Assembly (NCBI GenBank): GCA_032629725.1
Contig: JAFEVB010000002.1
Coordinates: 124,001-188,000, forward strand
Origin: Gremmenia infestans
Taxonomy: Eukaryota; Ascomycota; Leotiomycetes; Helotiales; Hamatocanthoscyphaceae
DNA length: 64,000 bases
Reading direction: 5' to 3'
Positions 34,312 to 44,551 of the stretch are shown piece after piece; the first letter of the stretch is position 1; each line of letters opens with the position of its first letter. The position numbers were made by a program, and so were the translations under genes. A model generated the notes under the pieces. It did not search any database. It was given only the letters and a program-made list of their open reading frames with translations, and was not told the DNA's origin.

Positions 34312-35263
34312 TCAAACCACACTCCCCGGTTCCAACGCCGGCTCCCTCGCCTTCCTCCCAACCTTCTCCACCAACCCCTCCCTCCCACGATGCGCCCCAT
34401 CCCCAGCCCCCTCCAAACCCCGCATCACCCTCCCATGCCTCCTCTTAACCCTCTCCAGCACCCAAAACTCATACACTCCAAACAACACCCCCATAATGGC
34501 CATACACGCGCCCGTCACAGCCGCCGTAACCCGTGCCGTCACACTCCAGTCCCCCCCTTGCTGTGAATACACATTCACCAGCGTGCTGATAAAACCCGCG
34601 AACGAGTTCAGGCAGCCGGGCAGGAAGATGCGGTTTAGGAGCCAGACGGGGTTGTCTTTGTGTGCGAACCAGAGGTAGAGCATGCCCAGCGCGCCGAGGA
34701 TGGAGGATGTGGACGCTATGACGAGGAGGGGGATGTGTTTGGTGGATGAGAGGATGTGGGAGGCGGTGCTGGATGTCAGGGCGGGGGAGGTGGGGGAGAG
34801 GGTTTGTAGGGAGGTGAAGGTCCCGGGGAATATTACGAAGCCTGCTAGGAGAATCCACTGGTGTATGTTAGTAAAACCGCAATAAATGACACCGTTGCTA
34901 GATTAAATCAAATCAAAGGAAAGAATAATCGAATGCAATGGAATGGAAACGGAGACGTACAGTAAAGAACGAAGCAAGGATATTATGAAGCCTCGGTATG
35001 GTATCAAGAGCTAGCAGCATACTCATATATCGTGTCTGCACGCTATTCTGACGATTTGGCAATCCGTTCAACTCCGGGCGAGGAGCGTCCGAAGCCCTCG
35101 AAGCAGGCGTATTATCATGGACATGGAACGGCATCTCAGACCCATACACACGATGCGCAGGTTCCGGTTTGCGTACTTGCGACATGACTCTATATCCCAG
35201 AGTCCTCTCTTCAATATTGGTATTGAAAGACGAGGTAGAAGAAAGTGTGCTATAAGGTCCCAT
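34312..35263 (-). CDS. Multi-pass membrane protein, family unknown
   Basis: Two exons (35263-34961, 34857-34312) give about 282 residues. The N-terminal 80 residues are polar (MGPYSTLSSTSSFNTN, a probable cytosolic tail). A first hydrophobic segment spans the splice junction (NILASFFT/WILLAGFVIFPGTF). Three more follow: IPLLVIASTSSILGALGMLY, IFLPGCLNSFAGFISTLVNVY and AAVTGACMAIMGVLFGVYEF, so four helices in all. The tail is basic (ERVKRRHGR). This layout is common in small uncharacterised fungal membrane proteins. An ATG nine codons upstream (35290) is also possible. Function is not inferred. Confidence 0.7.
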
Positions 35264-36168
35264 TATGTGCCAGATATATACGAGGATCAAGAAAGAAGGA
35301 CAAGAAGGAAAAGGTGTACGAATGGATAATTTTGCACCGCAAATTAATTAACTGCAGGAGAAAGAAAGAAACTTGAAAGGAAGAAATGTATGTATTGCAG
35401 CGCAGATAAGATATTTAGAAGCCATTTAATCGGACGGAGGAGCCACGCAGCGGATAAAAAGCACGCACCATTCCGTTTCAATCCATCCATCCATCCTATC
35501 TGTCGCATATACATCCGCCGGCTACCATTCATAAATTCATTCCTGACCCAGCCGAAGCGCCAGGACCCGCTTATTCCCTTGTCGCATCAACAGCACAACG
35601 CAACGGAACGCAATGCAGCGGATATAAGTTTGCTCGGATGGTCGGAAGTGTTGTTTCGCTGAGCTCAAGCGAGGGCCAATGAAGTGTGATTAGGAGAGAG
35701 AATCGCAGACTCGCTTGTTAGGTTTCAACCCCTGGCGCTTGGATGCCATGCGAGGCGCGATGACGGCGCTTGGCAGGGGGGTTGATAGGATAATAGGATA
35801 GGGGTACAATACTCTATCAAGCTCAGAACAAGAACAAAAAGATTCCTTGTTAGAACAGACACCTACAAGAGGAACTGGTGTTGGGAAGCCGGGATGCGAT
35901 GACTTTAGTGGGGTAGAGATACCGAGTGAGTGTTTGATGGGGAGGAGCCGAGGAACCGGTACAAGTAACGTCCGCTTACTGTAAGATACACGTGAGATTG
36001 GAAGGATGCTTCAGACGCTACCTGTATACAATAATTCAGCACCTGTGGGCCATGGCCGTCATGAATACAAGAACAGTTCTTTATTCCTTGAACACCGAAT
36101 AATATAACCTCATTTTAAAACGCCAACGCTATGCATCTGGTATAACAGTCAACAACTCCCTCTATCCA
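35264..36168. other. Intergenic, no gene seen
   Basis: About 0.9 kb with low coding character: 5' flank of the membrane protein and 3' flank of UTP15. No RNA gene or repeat noticed. Confidence 0.4.
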
Positions 36169-37779
36169 TTATGGCATTCCAGTCATCAACATCTCCAACA
36201 TCCCACTCGTCTGACACGCCTGCTGTGATCTCTCCACCTCAGTCCGCACTCGCCGGTGCAAGATCTTGAAGTTATGTTCCAGTTCTGGAGATCCGCCAAC
36301 ATGTTCAGAGTAAATGTCCAGTAGTAGTAGAGCTGAATCGACGCAGATTCCAACATATCGAGGGTCCGTAATGTGTTTGACAACCCATTTGAGAATAGGC
36401 TGAACGGTGTTCTCGTCCCGGCCTTGGAATGCTACTCTCATAGCACTTCTATGTCGCAGTGCTGTGAGCAGAGTGAGGACTGTAACAGCGGGTAATCCCC
36501 GATTCAGAACAGTATCCAGTGCTTGTGCATATTTGCCTTGCCGAAGATCTCTTTCCCAGAACGATTCAGGCTTCCTCTCCTTCCTGTCGTTGCCCTCGAT
36601 GATAACATCCACTCCTTCCCCAACGAAGTCCAATCCCCTGAGCTTCTTCTCAATACCTCTGGTCCTCTTCTTATTCTTGTTCTTCTTGTCGTAGTCGTCC
36701 AGTGTGCCTGCAATAAGCGCCTGCATCTCCTTTTCTCTCTCCCGCTCCTTGACCTTCTGCTGTCCAGAAAGCCTTGTCCGAATAGACAACACACCGGACT
36801 GCATGCCAACAACCAAATGCTTATCCTCGCGATTCGCACCCGCTGCAACAACGTTCACAGCCAACACAGGCGCTGGGTATTTCGACCCAGAAACAACATT
36901 CCACCCTGCCGTCTCAAACACCTTGACATGCCCATCCAAGCCCCCACTAACAAGTCTCGTCCCATTTGACGCAAGACACAGCGAAGTAACAGTCTTCTGG
37001 TGATTCTTGATCAAATGCAGCGGTTTCCCGGCCACGAGATCTAGCACCGAAATCTGGTTATCAGCCGCAGCAAGCACTGTCGTCCCAGACGGCATAGGCA
37101 GAACCGTTTCCACAGGCGCAGCATGCTTGAACACCATCGCAGCCTTACTCGGCACCCTAGGATCCCACAGCCTAACCGTGCCATCATAACTCCCGCTCAC
37201 GATCAAATTCGACATGGTGCCGGGCATAAAACTGCCACTGCGTACATAATCCTCATGTCCAACAAACGTCGTCGTGCTTTCCTGAGTCGGCAAATCCCAC
37301 AACCGTACTGTCCGGTCATCGCTTGCGCTCATCACAGTGGTGAGCTCCGTGGGTGAGAACTTCGTCGTCCATACCGGCTGCTTGTGTTCTTCCCATGTCT
37401 TTAAGATTGCGCGCGAGTTCACATCGAACACCTGTATCTTTCCCGTCTCGTCACCAGCCACCATAACTCGTCCATCTCGGCGAATCTCAGCGCTGTGCGC
37501 AATGTCCGAGAAGCGTGTAATTGTCTTGATGAGTTTGCGCGTTCGTATCGAGAAGATCTGCACTCGTGTACCAGTAGTGACGGCGAAGTAGTCATTAGTA
37601 GAAGGGAGCAGGGGATTGCTTGGTGGTGGAGGGAAGGAGATGTGCGTTATGGGCGATTGCGAGGGGATATTTTGTGAGGATTTAAAGCCTTTCCAGTATT
37701 GTTGTTCGGGCGTCAGAGGTGCAGGCCCAGTGGGGAGCTTCACCTGCTGGAGCTTTGTTATGGGAGCAGCCATGTTCAA
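36169..37779 (-). CDS. UTP15: U3 small nucleolar ribonucleoprotein component Utp15
   Basis: A single-exon 536-residue protein of the SSU processome (UtpA/t-Utp subcomplex), needed for pre-18S rRNA processing and for rDNA transcription in the nucleolus. The N-terminus EQQYWKGFKSS is the family start. WD40 repeats span about residues 40-330 (KTWEEHKQPVWTTKFSP, VMSASDDRTVRLWDLPTQ, IVSGSYDGTVRLWDPRVP, LVSGGLDGHVKVFE). A basic linker KKNKNKKRTRGIEK follows, then the Utp15 C-terminal domain (FWERDLRQGKYAQALDTVL, AMRVAFQGRDENTVQPILKWV). Length agrees with yeast Utp15. Two ATGs at 37779 and 37773 are equally possible; the first is used. Confidence 0.93.
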   Translation of the reverse strand: MNMAAPITKLQQVKLPTGPAPLTPEQQYWKGFKSSQNIPSQSPITHISFPPPPSNPLLPSTNDYFAVTTGTRVQIFSIRTRKLIKTITRFSDIAHSAEIRRDGRVMVAGDETGKIQVFDVNSRAILKTWEEHKQPVWTTKFSPTELTTVMSASDDRTVRLWDLPTQESTTTFVGHEDYVRSGSFMPGTMSNLIVSGSYDGTVRLWDPRVPSKAAMVFKHAAPVETVLPMPSGTTVLAAADNQISVLDLVAGKPLHLIKNHQKTVTSLCLASNGTRLVSGGLDGHVKVFETAGWNVVSGSKYPAPVLAVNVVAAGANREDKHLVVGMQSGVLSIRTRLSGQQKVKEREREKEMQALIAGTLDDYDKKNKNKKRTRGIEKKLRGLDFVGEGVDVIIEGNDRKERKPESFWERDLRQGKYAQALDTVLNRGLPAVTVLTLLTALRHRSAMRVAFQGRDENTVQPILKWVVKHITDPRYVGICVDSALLLLDIYSEHVGGSPELEHNFKILHRRVRTEVERSQQACQTSGMLEMLMTGMP

Positions 37780-39056
37780 AGGCGCATTGGCAGACGTGGA
37801 GTTCTATTTTGAAGATGGTCGTTGCTGCGATTAAATCCGAGCATAAAAAAAAAGTTGATAACCTTTGAAAGGTTATTTTTCGCGGGGGTGGCTAAGCCTG
37901 AAATGGCTAGCGGTAGCGTAGACTTTCCCAATTCAGCTTTCACCTCACAAGGCTCACAGCTACAGCTACAGCTTCACCTCAAAGTTGCACGTACTTTGTT
38001 TCTCAATTAGATTCGATCTGATTTGAATTCATGTGTATAATAGATGATAACTTCAATTAAGTAGGTACATGGTACAAGTACAAAGAGACAAAACTGCTTT
38101 CGATCCATTCTCTGCAAAACTTGGAAATCAGGGTTGAATCCCGCGCATGTGATAACAGGTTTCCGAGATTCAGATCATCCCCTATCCAAGCCAAATCAAA
38201 GACAGACCCAAAGCCAGCACTATCCAGTCCAGTTCCTTGTTTTTGAAATTTGCGAAGTGCAACAGAATCCTTCTACTGATTAATTTTGGTAAAATACAAG
38301 ATATTATATGGAGAACATCAGCCGCTTACTTGCAAATCATATCCTATCCTATCCCATCAGTACCTACCTATAATTACCTAGGAAATACCTTATTATTATT
38401 GGCCCTTATTCTATTTTGAACCAGAATGTTTACCTTAGCGGTAGCCGGTGATGGGGTTCTGATGGTTACTGTACTAAACGGTCAGGCAAGGTCTAACGTT
38501 TTGAGCGAACTTGCTATAGTAGAACCATAAAATAATCTTTAACGTTAGCATTATTGTTAAGAATCCATTAAGCGACTAGGAGTCAGTCGCGCGTAGTATA
38601 GGTGGTAGGGGGGCACCCTATAGGCTTCTACTCCTATCGCCCCACCCCCTACCTTACTGCAGAGGAGCCGCACAATGCGCGCAGCTGTATTTTCGCTAAA
38701 TCGATCGATTTTCGACTTATTTTTTAATTATAACGTAGACCTCTGTTAAGTGAGAGGAATCCCGAAAGATTAGAACCTCAATAATAGAAAGCTAAAAATA
38801 TTAGGAAAACTTTTTAAAGCGAGGAAAAGCAAGAGTATAGTCCTATCTGCTTACCTACTAAACACTCCTGTACCGGAAGCTTCAGCGGTATATAAGGCTG
38901 CTAAGGCAAAATATTATCGCTTAACGCTCCCTTAACAGTGCATTAAGCAGATTCTAACCGTGTTGAGGTCCTCACCGCGCTCCACTCAGGTAGTGTTGCC
39001 CTTAAAAACCCATACAATACATAGTGGAACAGCAAGATATACCGCAAAAACATCCT
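37780..39056. repeat. Spacer with repeat-like element beside a tRNA gene
   Basis: 5' flank of UTP15, then AT-rich DNA. Between about 38545 and 38962 lies an element-like block. GTTAAGAATCCATTAAGC on the left faces CATTAAGCAGATTCTAACCG on the right, an imperfect inverted repeat. Inside it are a G/C-rich hairpin (GGTAGGGGG at 38607 with CCCCCTACC at 38645) and a GCGCGC patch. It contains no ORF, so it could be a non-autonomous element (MITE-like). It ends about 95 bases before the tRNA-Asp gene. Confidence 0.4.
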
Positions 39057-39195
39057 TCTTTGATGGTCTAACGGTTATGATTTCCGCTTGTCATCACAGA
39101 CAAAGCGCGGGAGATCGGGGTTCGACTGTAAGTTATCACCACTCTTTCACACGTCATGACTTGAAACTAATAAATATATCAGCCCCGTCAGAGAG
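39057..39195 (+). tRNA. tRNA-Asp(GTC) with anticodon-loop intron and a T-arm insertion
   Basis: A complete 72-nt cloverleaf appears after removing two insertions. Acceptor TCTTTGA (39057-39063) pairs with TCAGAGA (39188-39194) in 7 bp with one G-U; the discriminator is G, as expected for tRNA-Asp. D arm 39066-39081; anticodon stem TCCGC/GCGGG; anticodon GTC at 39090-39092. After A37 sits a 12-nt intron (39094-39105). Its GACAA pairs with TTGTC, the classical anticodon-intron helix. T stem CGGGG (39116-39120) and loop TTCGACT are cut from CCCCG (39183-39187) by a 55-nt insertion, 39128-39182. It starts GTAAGT, has ACTAAT near its 3' end and finishes TCAG. The insertion breaks the end of the B box (GGTTCGACTGT). 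A T9 run at 39240-39248 could terminate Pol III. Confidence 0.75.
39128..39182 (+). other. GT-AG, branch-site-bearing insertion in the tRNA T arm
   Basis: 55 bases: donor GTAAGT, branch-site-like ACTAAT 16 bases before the TCAG end, and length within the range of this window's mRNA introns. Exact removal restores the T-loop/T-stem junction. No bulge-helix-bulge fold at its ends is apparent to me. Confidence 0.7.
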
Positions 39196-39239
39196 ATCTT
39201 CTCATGAGTTCATGACCCTGAGCTAAGCTCAGTTCCTTC

Positions 39240-39248
39240 TTTTTTTTT
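39240..39248 (+). terminator. T9 run, possible Pol III terminator
   Basis: Nine consecutive T residues 45 bases after the tRNA discriminator base. It is the first T-run of at least four downstream of the tRNA, consistent with a Pol III stop. Confidence 0.5.
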
Positions 39249-39390
39249 CATTGTGTATCTATCGGTGGGGCTTTACTTTTGATCTAGAATTGTGGATAGG
39301 AAGTGGCACTTTTTTATAATGTGCTAGGCGGCGTGGAAACGAACATTGAGAGATGATGGTAACTGCTGCTTTTTTTCTCATGCTATCTAG

Positions 39391-42300
39391 CTACTTTGTT
39401 CCGCCACTGATAAACATGGCTTTGAAATCTGCATTGCTCTTCACCTTCCCTCCCGCATTGACGTTGCCATTAGTCTCTCCTTCCTTTGCCGCACCAGCTG
39501 CTTTTGGCGCATATCCCAGACCCTTTTTTACGCCCAAACCGCCCCTTCCGCCAGGACCTGGTCTCTTGACTGGTGCACTCGGTTGCATAAAGGTAGGCGG
39601 CGCCTTCTTCTTCTCCTTTCCGATCAAGATCCTATCAGTCCTGATCTCATCCGTCTGCGCAAATAAATCCCTCACGCTGCCTGTACGTAACTTGCGTCCA
39701 GGAGCTATCTCATGATTCTCTAGTGCGAGGGATGCTCGGCCGGCCGCTGCCACATCTATGTATTCGATGATGGCACCTTGGTGCTCGGGTCGGAGAACGA
39801 GCTTGACGATTTCGCCATGTTGCTCAGCAATGGCACGGATACGTGCATCATTCACGGTATCCGGGATGTTCATAAGGGCGACAGTTCGATTGCTAATGTC
39901 GGCCTTAGAAGGACCGTGTGTGTTGGGGTGGCCCTCTGGTCCAGGAGAAGCAGAAGCAATAGAGTGACCATCTCCTTCTGGAGCAGGAGATGCGGATGAT
40001 CCCTTGGTAGTTGCAGTTGTTTTGAAGTTGCTGCCTGTTGACATCTCAACTGTCATAATCCTAGACTTCACCTTCGTCTTGTCCAGCTCAAGAGCGGCGG
40101 CGGCTTCCTCTTTGTTCTCGAAGGAGACGAAACCTGCTCCTTTACTCTCACCGTTCGTCTTCTTCAAAATCCTGGCTCTTTCGACCTTGCCATACTTGCC
40201 AAATATTTCTTTCAGATCATCTTCGCCAAGACTGAAGTCAAGCCCCGTGATATGGACTTCTCTACCCTCAGCCATGGCACCCTCCCGGTCCTTTTTGTTC
40301 GATGGATCTGAGTACTTGGCAACCAACTTATAGACACCACCCAACGAGTGGCCATCCATCTGGGTAGCTGCAGCAGCCGCTTGTCGTGTCCGGAAAGAAA
40401 TGTAGCAAAATCGGCGGGTTGTATTGTATTTCAAACTAGGCCATCGAATACTAAAAATCTCCCCACAGTCCTTGAACAGCTTTCGTAGATAGTTGTCGTC
40501 AGCGGTAGGTGGGAAGTTCGTGACATAAAGCGTCAAACCAGCACCAGCCTCCACGTGAATCTGTTTGTCAACAAAGTATTTGCCATCCCGCAACAAAGCA
40601 GACTGTACATCTTCTGGAGACCGAAACTCAATCATCGCTGTAGACGAAAGCTTGTCGACTTCAGTTCTCAGTGTAATCTGATTGATGTGGCCGTAGTCCT
40701 TGAAGTATTGCCGTAGTTTCGTCTGCGTGAGCTCTGCTGGAAGACCTGTAACGATGATGGTGGTATTCTCCCGATCCCGCTTCAGAATTTGTTCTCGTAG
40801 TGCCTCACTCTCTTCGGCACTTTTAGCCTTCTTTTTAGCATTGCCCTCTCCATCCCCCGGTGTTTCTTCGCGCTTTCGCTTCGATACACCAGATGGTGAT
40901 TCCTCGACTGCGGATTGTTCCACCTGTGGTTGGGCGTACAGAGCTGCTGCCTCTTGTGCTTCTCTTGCCCGCCGCTTTGCTATACCCTTGGAGAGCCTAT
41001 ATACAATAGCCCTTGCCTTCACCAGAGTATCGACATCTTCGTGGAGGTTGCAATGGCGGATGTACATTTCCATTATTTTTTCAGGCCAGTCCAAGTTATG
41101 GCGGTGTATAGCCTGGACCAAAACCCCGGTAGCTTGTTCGGGGGCTGCCGACGTCGGATCTTGGGTTGTCATTTCCCACATGTAATAAGATTGCCAGAAC
41201 TCATAGTTGTCACCGTGGGTCGGAACTAGGCGTCTCCAATACCCGCGAGCTTCTTCATGGGATCCACGCTGGGTTAGATACTGTATAAATATTCTCTCGA
41301 TGCGAAATAGTGGGTCACCCTTCCATCCAGCAGCGCCATATCGTCGTTGGCCCCACTCTTGGATACTTTCTAACGCAGTCGGTAGGCCCATTTCGGCGAC
41401 ATCAATATCCTCTTCAGCAACGTTTGTACCCATTGTCCGTCGCTTTAGATACCCAGCCCACGCAACATAGAATTCGATCACTCCTTCCATACCATCACGA
41501 TCGAGTTCTCGGGTATTCGTAGCGGCGTGCTTGATCCGTTCCATATCTTCAAATGAAAGATTGGCCAGTTCAGCCGTAAGAATGTACCGTGCCCAAAGGT
41601 TTCCTGACCAAGAACAATGTGCTACAGCGCGCTGAACTACCGACAGAGCAGAGGGTAACGAAGCGGCTTGGTCGGAATCAGCGCCTGATAGAAACGTGAG
41701 ATAATCTTCCCAAGTAGCAGCATCCAGGCCCAGAGGTGTAGAACACAGCGCTCGCTCAAATAAGGCTACGCAGAGGATCAAAGGAGACCCCGGTTGGCCC
41801 TTTTTCGGCTTCTTATATGTCTGGTTGATCTCCCAATCCAAGTAAGTTCTCATGGCCGCAACCAAGCTCTCACTGTCGCCAACTTGTCGAAGCTTCGTTT
41901 CGTGATCTTCCCGTTTACTATACAGGTCCTTCGCCTTCTGTGCCAGCTTCACAACCTGCACCATAATGGACTCCCAAGCCGGCTCATCGTACTTTGTAAT
42001 AAACATTGAAAATGCCGAAGAGGTTTCCTCCCACGTAGTATGCGGTACCTGCAGACGGTCCAAGAAGAGCTTTCGAATACGTTCAATCCTCTCTGGGGTC
42101 TTCGAAATCGCAAGTTGTTCCTGCTCAATCGAGATCCATCTGTTCCACAGTTCGTGGCTGTCATTTAAGCGGTATTGTGTAGCTTGGGCTCCTTCTTGCC
42201 ATATATCCAACGCCGTCTCGAGTGAAAAGGCCTCTTGTCCAAATAGTTGCTCTTGTTCCGGCCAGCCTGCATCGCCGTTCTGGCAATCCGTATGAAGCGA

Positions 42301-42468
42301 CCATACCCATTCGCAATAGGCCAACCACAGTTTATTCGACCACGGCTCAGCAGAAATCGCGCGTTTGTAAAGCTCTACAACTTCGACTCGCTGTACCAGA
42401 TCTCCCGCAGTTTGAGAGGCCTCATCTACCAAGGCGAGCCAGGCGTCTTCGCCGACCGGATCGGCCAT
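39391..42468 (-). CDS. PRP24: U4/U6 snRNP assembly factor Prp24/SART3 homologue
   Basis: A single-exon 1025-residue protein that should anneal U4 and U6 snRNAs to recycle the spliceosome in the nucleus. The N-terminal 500 residues are HAT repeats (VVELYKRAISAEPWSNKLWLAYCEW, LFERALCSTPLGLDAATWEDY, AVAHCSWSGNLWARYILTAE). A KRKREE nuclear-localisation-like patch sits near residue 535. RRMs follow: TTIIVTGLPAELTQTKLRQYF, LTLYVTNFPPTADDNYLRKLF, REVHITGLDFSLGEDDLKEIFGKYG and a degenerate fourth (RTVALMNIPDTVNDARIRAI). The C-terminus NADFKAMFISGGTK matches the Prp24/SART3 Lsm-interaction motif. HAT repeats fused to RRMs are the SART3 arrangement, unlike budding-yeast Prp24. Divergent from the mitoribosomal gene, 288 bases apart. 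Confidence 0.93.
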   Translation of the reverse strand: MADPVGEDAWLALVDEASQTAGDLVQRVEVVELYKRAISAEPWSNKLWLAYCEWVWSLHTDCQNGDAGWPEQEQLFGQEAFSLETALDIWQEGAQATQYRLNDSHELWNRWISIEQEQLAISKTPERIERIRKLFLDRLQVPHTTWEETSSAFSMFITKYDEPAWESIMVQVVKLAQKAKDLYSKREDHETKLRQVGDSESLVAAMRTYLDWEINQTYKKPKKGQPGSPLILCVALFERALCSTPLGLDAATWEDYLTFLSGADSDQAASLPSALSVVQRAVAHCSWSGNLWARYILTAELANLSFEDMERIKHAATNTRELDRDGMEGVIEFYVAWAGYLKRRTMGTNVAEEDIDVAEMGLPTALESIQEWGQRRYGAAGWKGDPLFRIERIFIQYLTQRGSHEEARGYWRRLVPTHGDNYEFWQSYYMWEMTTQDPTSAAPEQATGVLVQAIHRHNLDWPEKIMEMYIRHCNLHEDVDTLVKARAIVYRLSKGIAKRRAREAQEAAALYAQPQVEQSAVEESPSGVSKRKREETPGDGEGNAKKKAKSAEESEALREQILKRDRENTTIIVTGLPAELTQTKLRQYFKDYGHINQITLRTEVDKLSSTAMIEFRSPEDVQSALLRDGKYFVDKQIHVEAGAGLTLYVTNFPPTADDNYLRKLFKDCGEIFSIRWPSLKYNTTRRFCYISFRTRQAAAAATQMDGHSLGGVYKLVAKYSDPSNKKDREGAMAEGREVHITGLDFSLGEDDLKEIFGKYGKVERARILKKTNGESKGAGFVSFENKEEAAAALELDKTKVKSRIMTVEMSTGSNFKTTATTKGSSASPAPEGDGHSIASASPGPEGHPNTHGPSKADISNRTVALMNIPDTVNDARIRAIAEQHGEIVKLVLRPEHQGAIIEYIDVAAAGRASLALENHEIAPGRKLRTGSVRDLFAQTDEIRTDRILIGKEKKKAPPTFMQPSAPVKRPGPGGRGGLGVKKGLGYAPKAAGAAKEGETNGNVNAGGKVKSNADFKAMFISGGTK

Positions 42469-42756
42469 CGTGGTTTGGAGACTTTACGTGCTAGAGAGGG
42501 CTTCTGGGAATTCCTGAGACAGTATATTCCGGATTACCATCTCAAAGCTGGTAGATCTCAAAAGATGTGTAAATTTATTTTCGTGGTGTAATAATTGGAA
42601 ATTGTCGGGAACATTTCCATGGGAGCGGAGCCTTGACCAGCTTTTGGTCCCGAGTTCACAGCCTTACAGCCTGACACGTGACTGTGTCCAAAATTGCTCC
42701 ATTCTCGCGTTCATCGAGCTCGATATTATCTCTTCTGAACAACAAAACCAGCCACA

Positions 42757-43858
42757 ATGAGTCTACATCTACCATCGCGGCGGGCACTCAGGTCCGGTAT
42801 GTAGCATACTGCAAGCTTCAAAGCAATAGTCACTTTTTCGAGAATGATCAAGCTAATCAATCACACCAGCCGCCTCTCTAACCTCGTCCTCCTTCCTCGT
42901 CCCACGCACTCACCACCGAACCATCTTCAGCTTCGGCGTCAGGGGCTGGGGAACCGGCACAAGGGAAACCCCAGACACCAGCGCGAAGCCCAGCAACCCA
43001 TTGACCGAAGACTACCTCAAGCGAAAGACCAAGCCGCAAAACTCGCTCCTGCGAGGAGGACTCTCTTCGTCCTCCATCCTGGAAGATGAAGAAGTAGCAG
43101 GACCGAAGCCAGCAGCTGGGAGAGCTACGGATCAACAGCCTTTGAGTAGGGATCCAGATACTATGGCCGCTGCTACAGATCCGGATCCTAACTCGAGGAA
43201 ACGCTGGGAGAGGAAGATGGTTATCAGGGATATACATAAACGGGGACGGTTGACGCGGACTCAATTGTTGAAGAAGCAAGAACGAGTGCTGTTGAGTAAG
43301 AGTCATGATTTCAGGACCTCGGTAAAGAAGTTGAATCCGCTTGCAAGACAGATAGTGGGGAAGACCGTCGAGGATGCTATTATCCAGATGCGATTCTCAG
43401 TGAAGAAGGCAGCAAAAGACGTGAAGGAGCATTTGGAGCATGCGAAGAACGAGGCGATCGTGAGGAGGGGGATGGGGTTGGGGAAGGCCAAGGGGGAGGA
43501 GTTCACGCCGGTGAATATTGCGACAAAGGTTAAGAAGAGTGTGAGGATTAATGATCCGACGAGGTTATATGTTGACCAGGCGTGGGTTGGCAAGGGGTTG
43601 TATGGAAAAAGCTTGGATTCGAGGGCGAGAGGGAGAGTTTACATTCTGAAAAATCCTACAACGAGTAAGTTCCTACCTTGCATCGGGCCACGCAATTTAT
43701 TTTTCTAACCAAGAGTAGGCTTGACATTGGTTTTGAAGGAAGAGAAGACTCGGATCCGCCTGCACCAGGAGAAGCAGGAAAAGCTCAAGAGACGTAAGGT
43801 GTGGACGCAGCTGCCCAACAGACCTATAACTGCTCAGAGGCAGTATTATTCATGGTGA
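42757..43858 (+). CDS. mrpl22: Mitochondrial large-subunit ribosomal protein uL22m
   Basis: Three exons (42757-42796, 42870-43664, 43719-43858) join in frame to about 324 residues. The start MSLHLPSRRALR is split by the first intron and continues into a Ser/Arg-rich mitochondrial presequence. The L22 core follows: ARQIVGKTVEDAIIQMRFSVKKAAKDV, then VDQAWVGKGLYGKSLDSRARGR, and the strand LTLVLKEEKTRIRLHQEKQ near the end. It acts in the mitoribosome, lining the exit tunnel next to 21S rRNA. The long N-terminal extension before the L22 core is typical of fungal mitoribosomal proteins. Both introns have clear branch sites (CTAAT, CTAAC) and CAG/TAG acceptors. Confidence 0.9.
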
Positions 43859-44551
43859 AAGTTGGCGTAGAGCATGTGGACGAGAACTTGTATATTTAAA
43901 CTGTCTGTAAAATGTAGATTCCCTCAACCATACTTTACTTGAGACTTGGCTACCGAGCCCTCCGCTCAAAATACTTCGTACACTTTTCAAATTATAATCG
44001 TTTCCAGCATTGGGGTTGACGCTACATGCTGGAATACTCCGTATGAACATCTTAGAGATGATGAAATAGAAGCTTGACGCAATACTCATCTACTGTGTTG
44101 TGTGTAGAGTGAGGATAGAAGCAAGTGAAAAGTTTTATGGTTCATCACGCTTATGTGAGCAGCTAAATGCAACATCTTGGAACACTCTGGCAACGGGTGA
44201 AGCAAAGAATGTCCGCTCCAATATACTATTACGAAAATGAGTTATGCGTACTTGTCCCTTAGCTATCCATGAGATTTATTCTCACGCATCTCTATGTTGA
44301 CAGATAGCCGTACAGTACGGATTTGGGAAACATGGGTACTTAACGACCATGAAAGATAAAATTGTGAGAACGAGAAGTCACGGAATAAAATTATCACTTA
44401 AAGAGAGCAAGGATCTGAGGAAATCAATCATTCACTTCGTATCCTAGACAGCCCAATTCGCCCTACCCAACCCTCTAGGCCCTCGAATCCAATATCCCAA
44501 ACTCCCTGCCCCAACGCTTAACACCAGACTTATTCACGACTCCTTGCTACC
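43859..44551. other. Intergenic between convergent genes
   Basis: 3' flanks of uL22m and Mrc1. AATACTCCGTATG at about 44034 is one of the recurring TACTCCGTA motifs. No gene. Confidence 0.45.
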
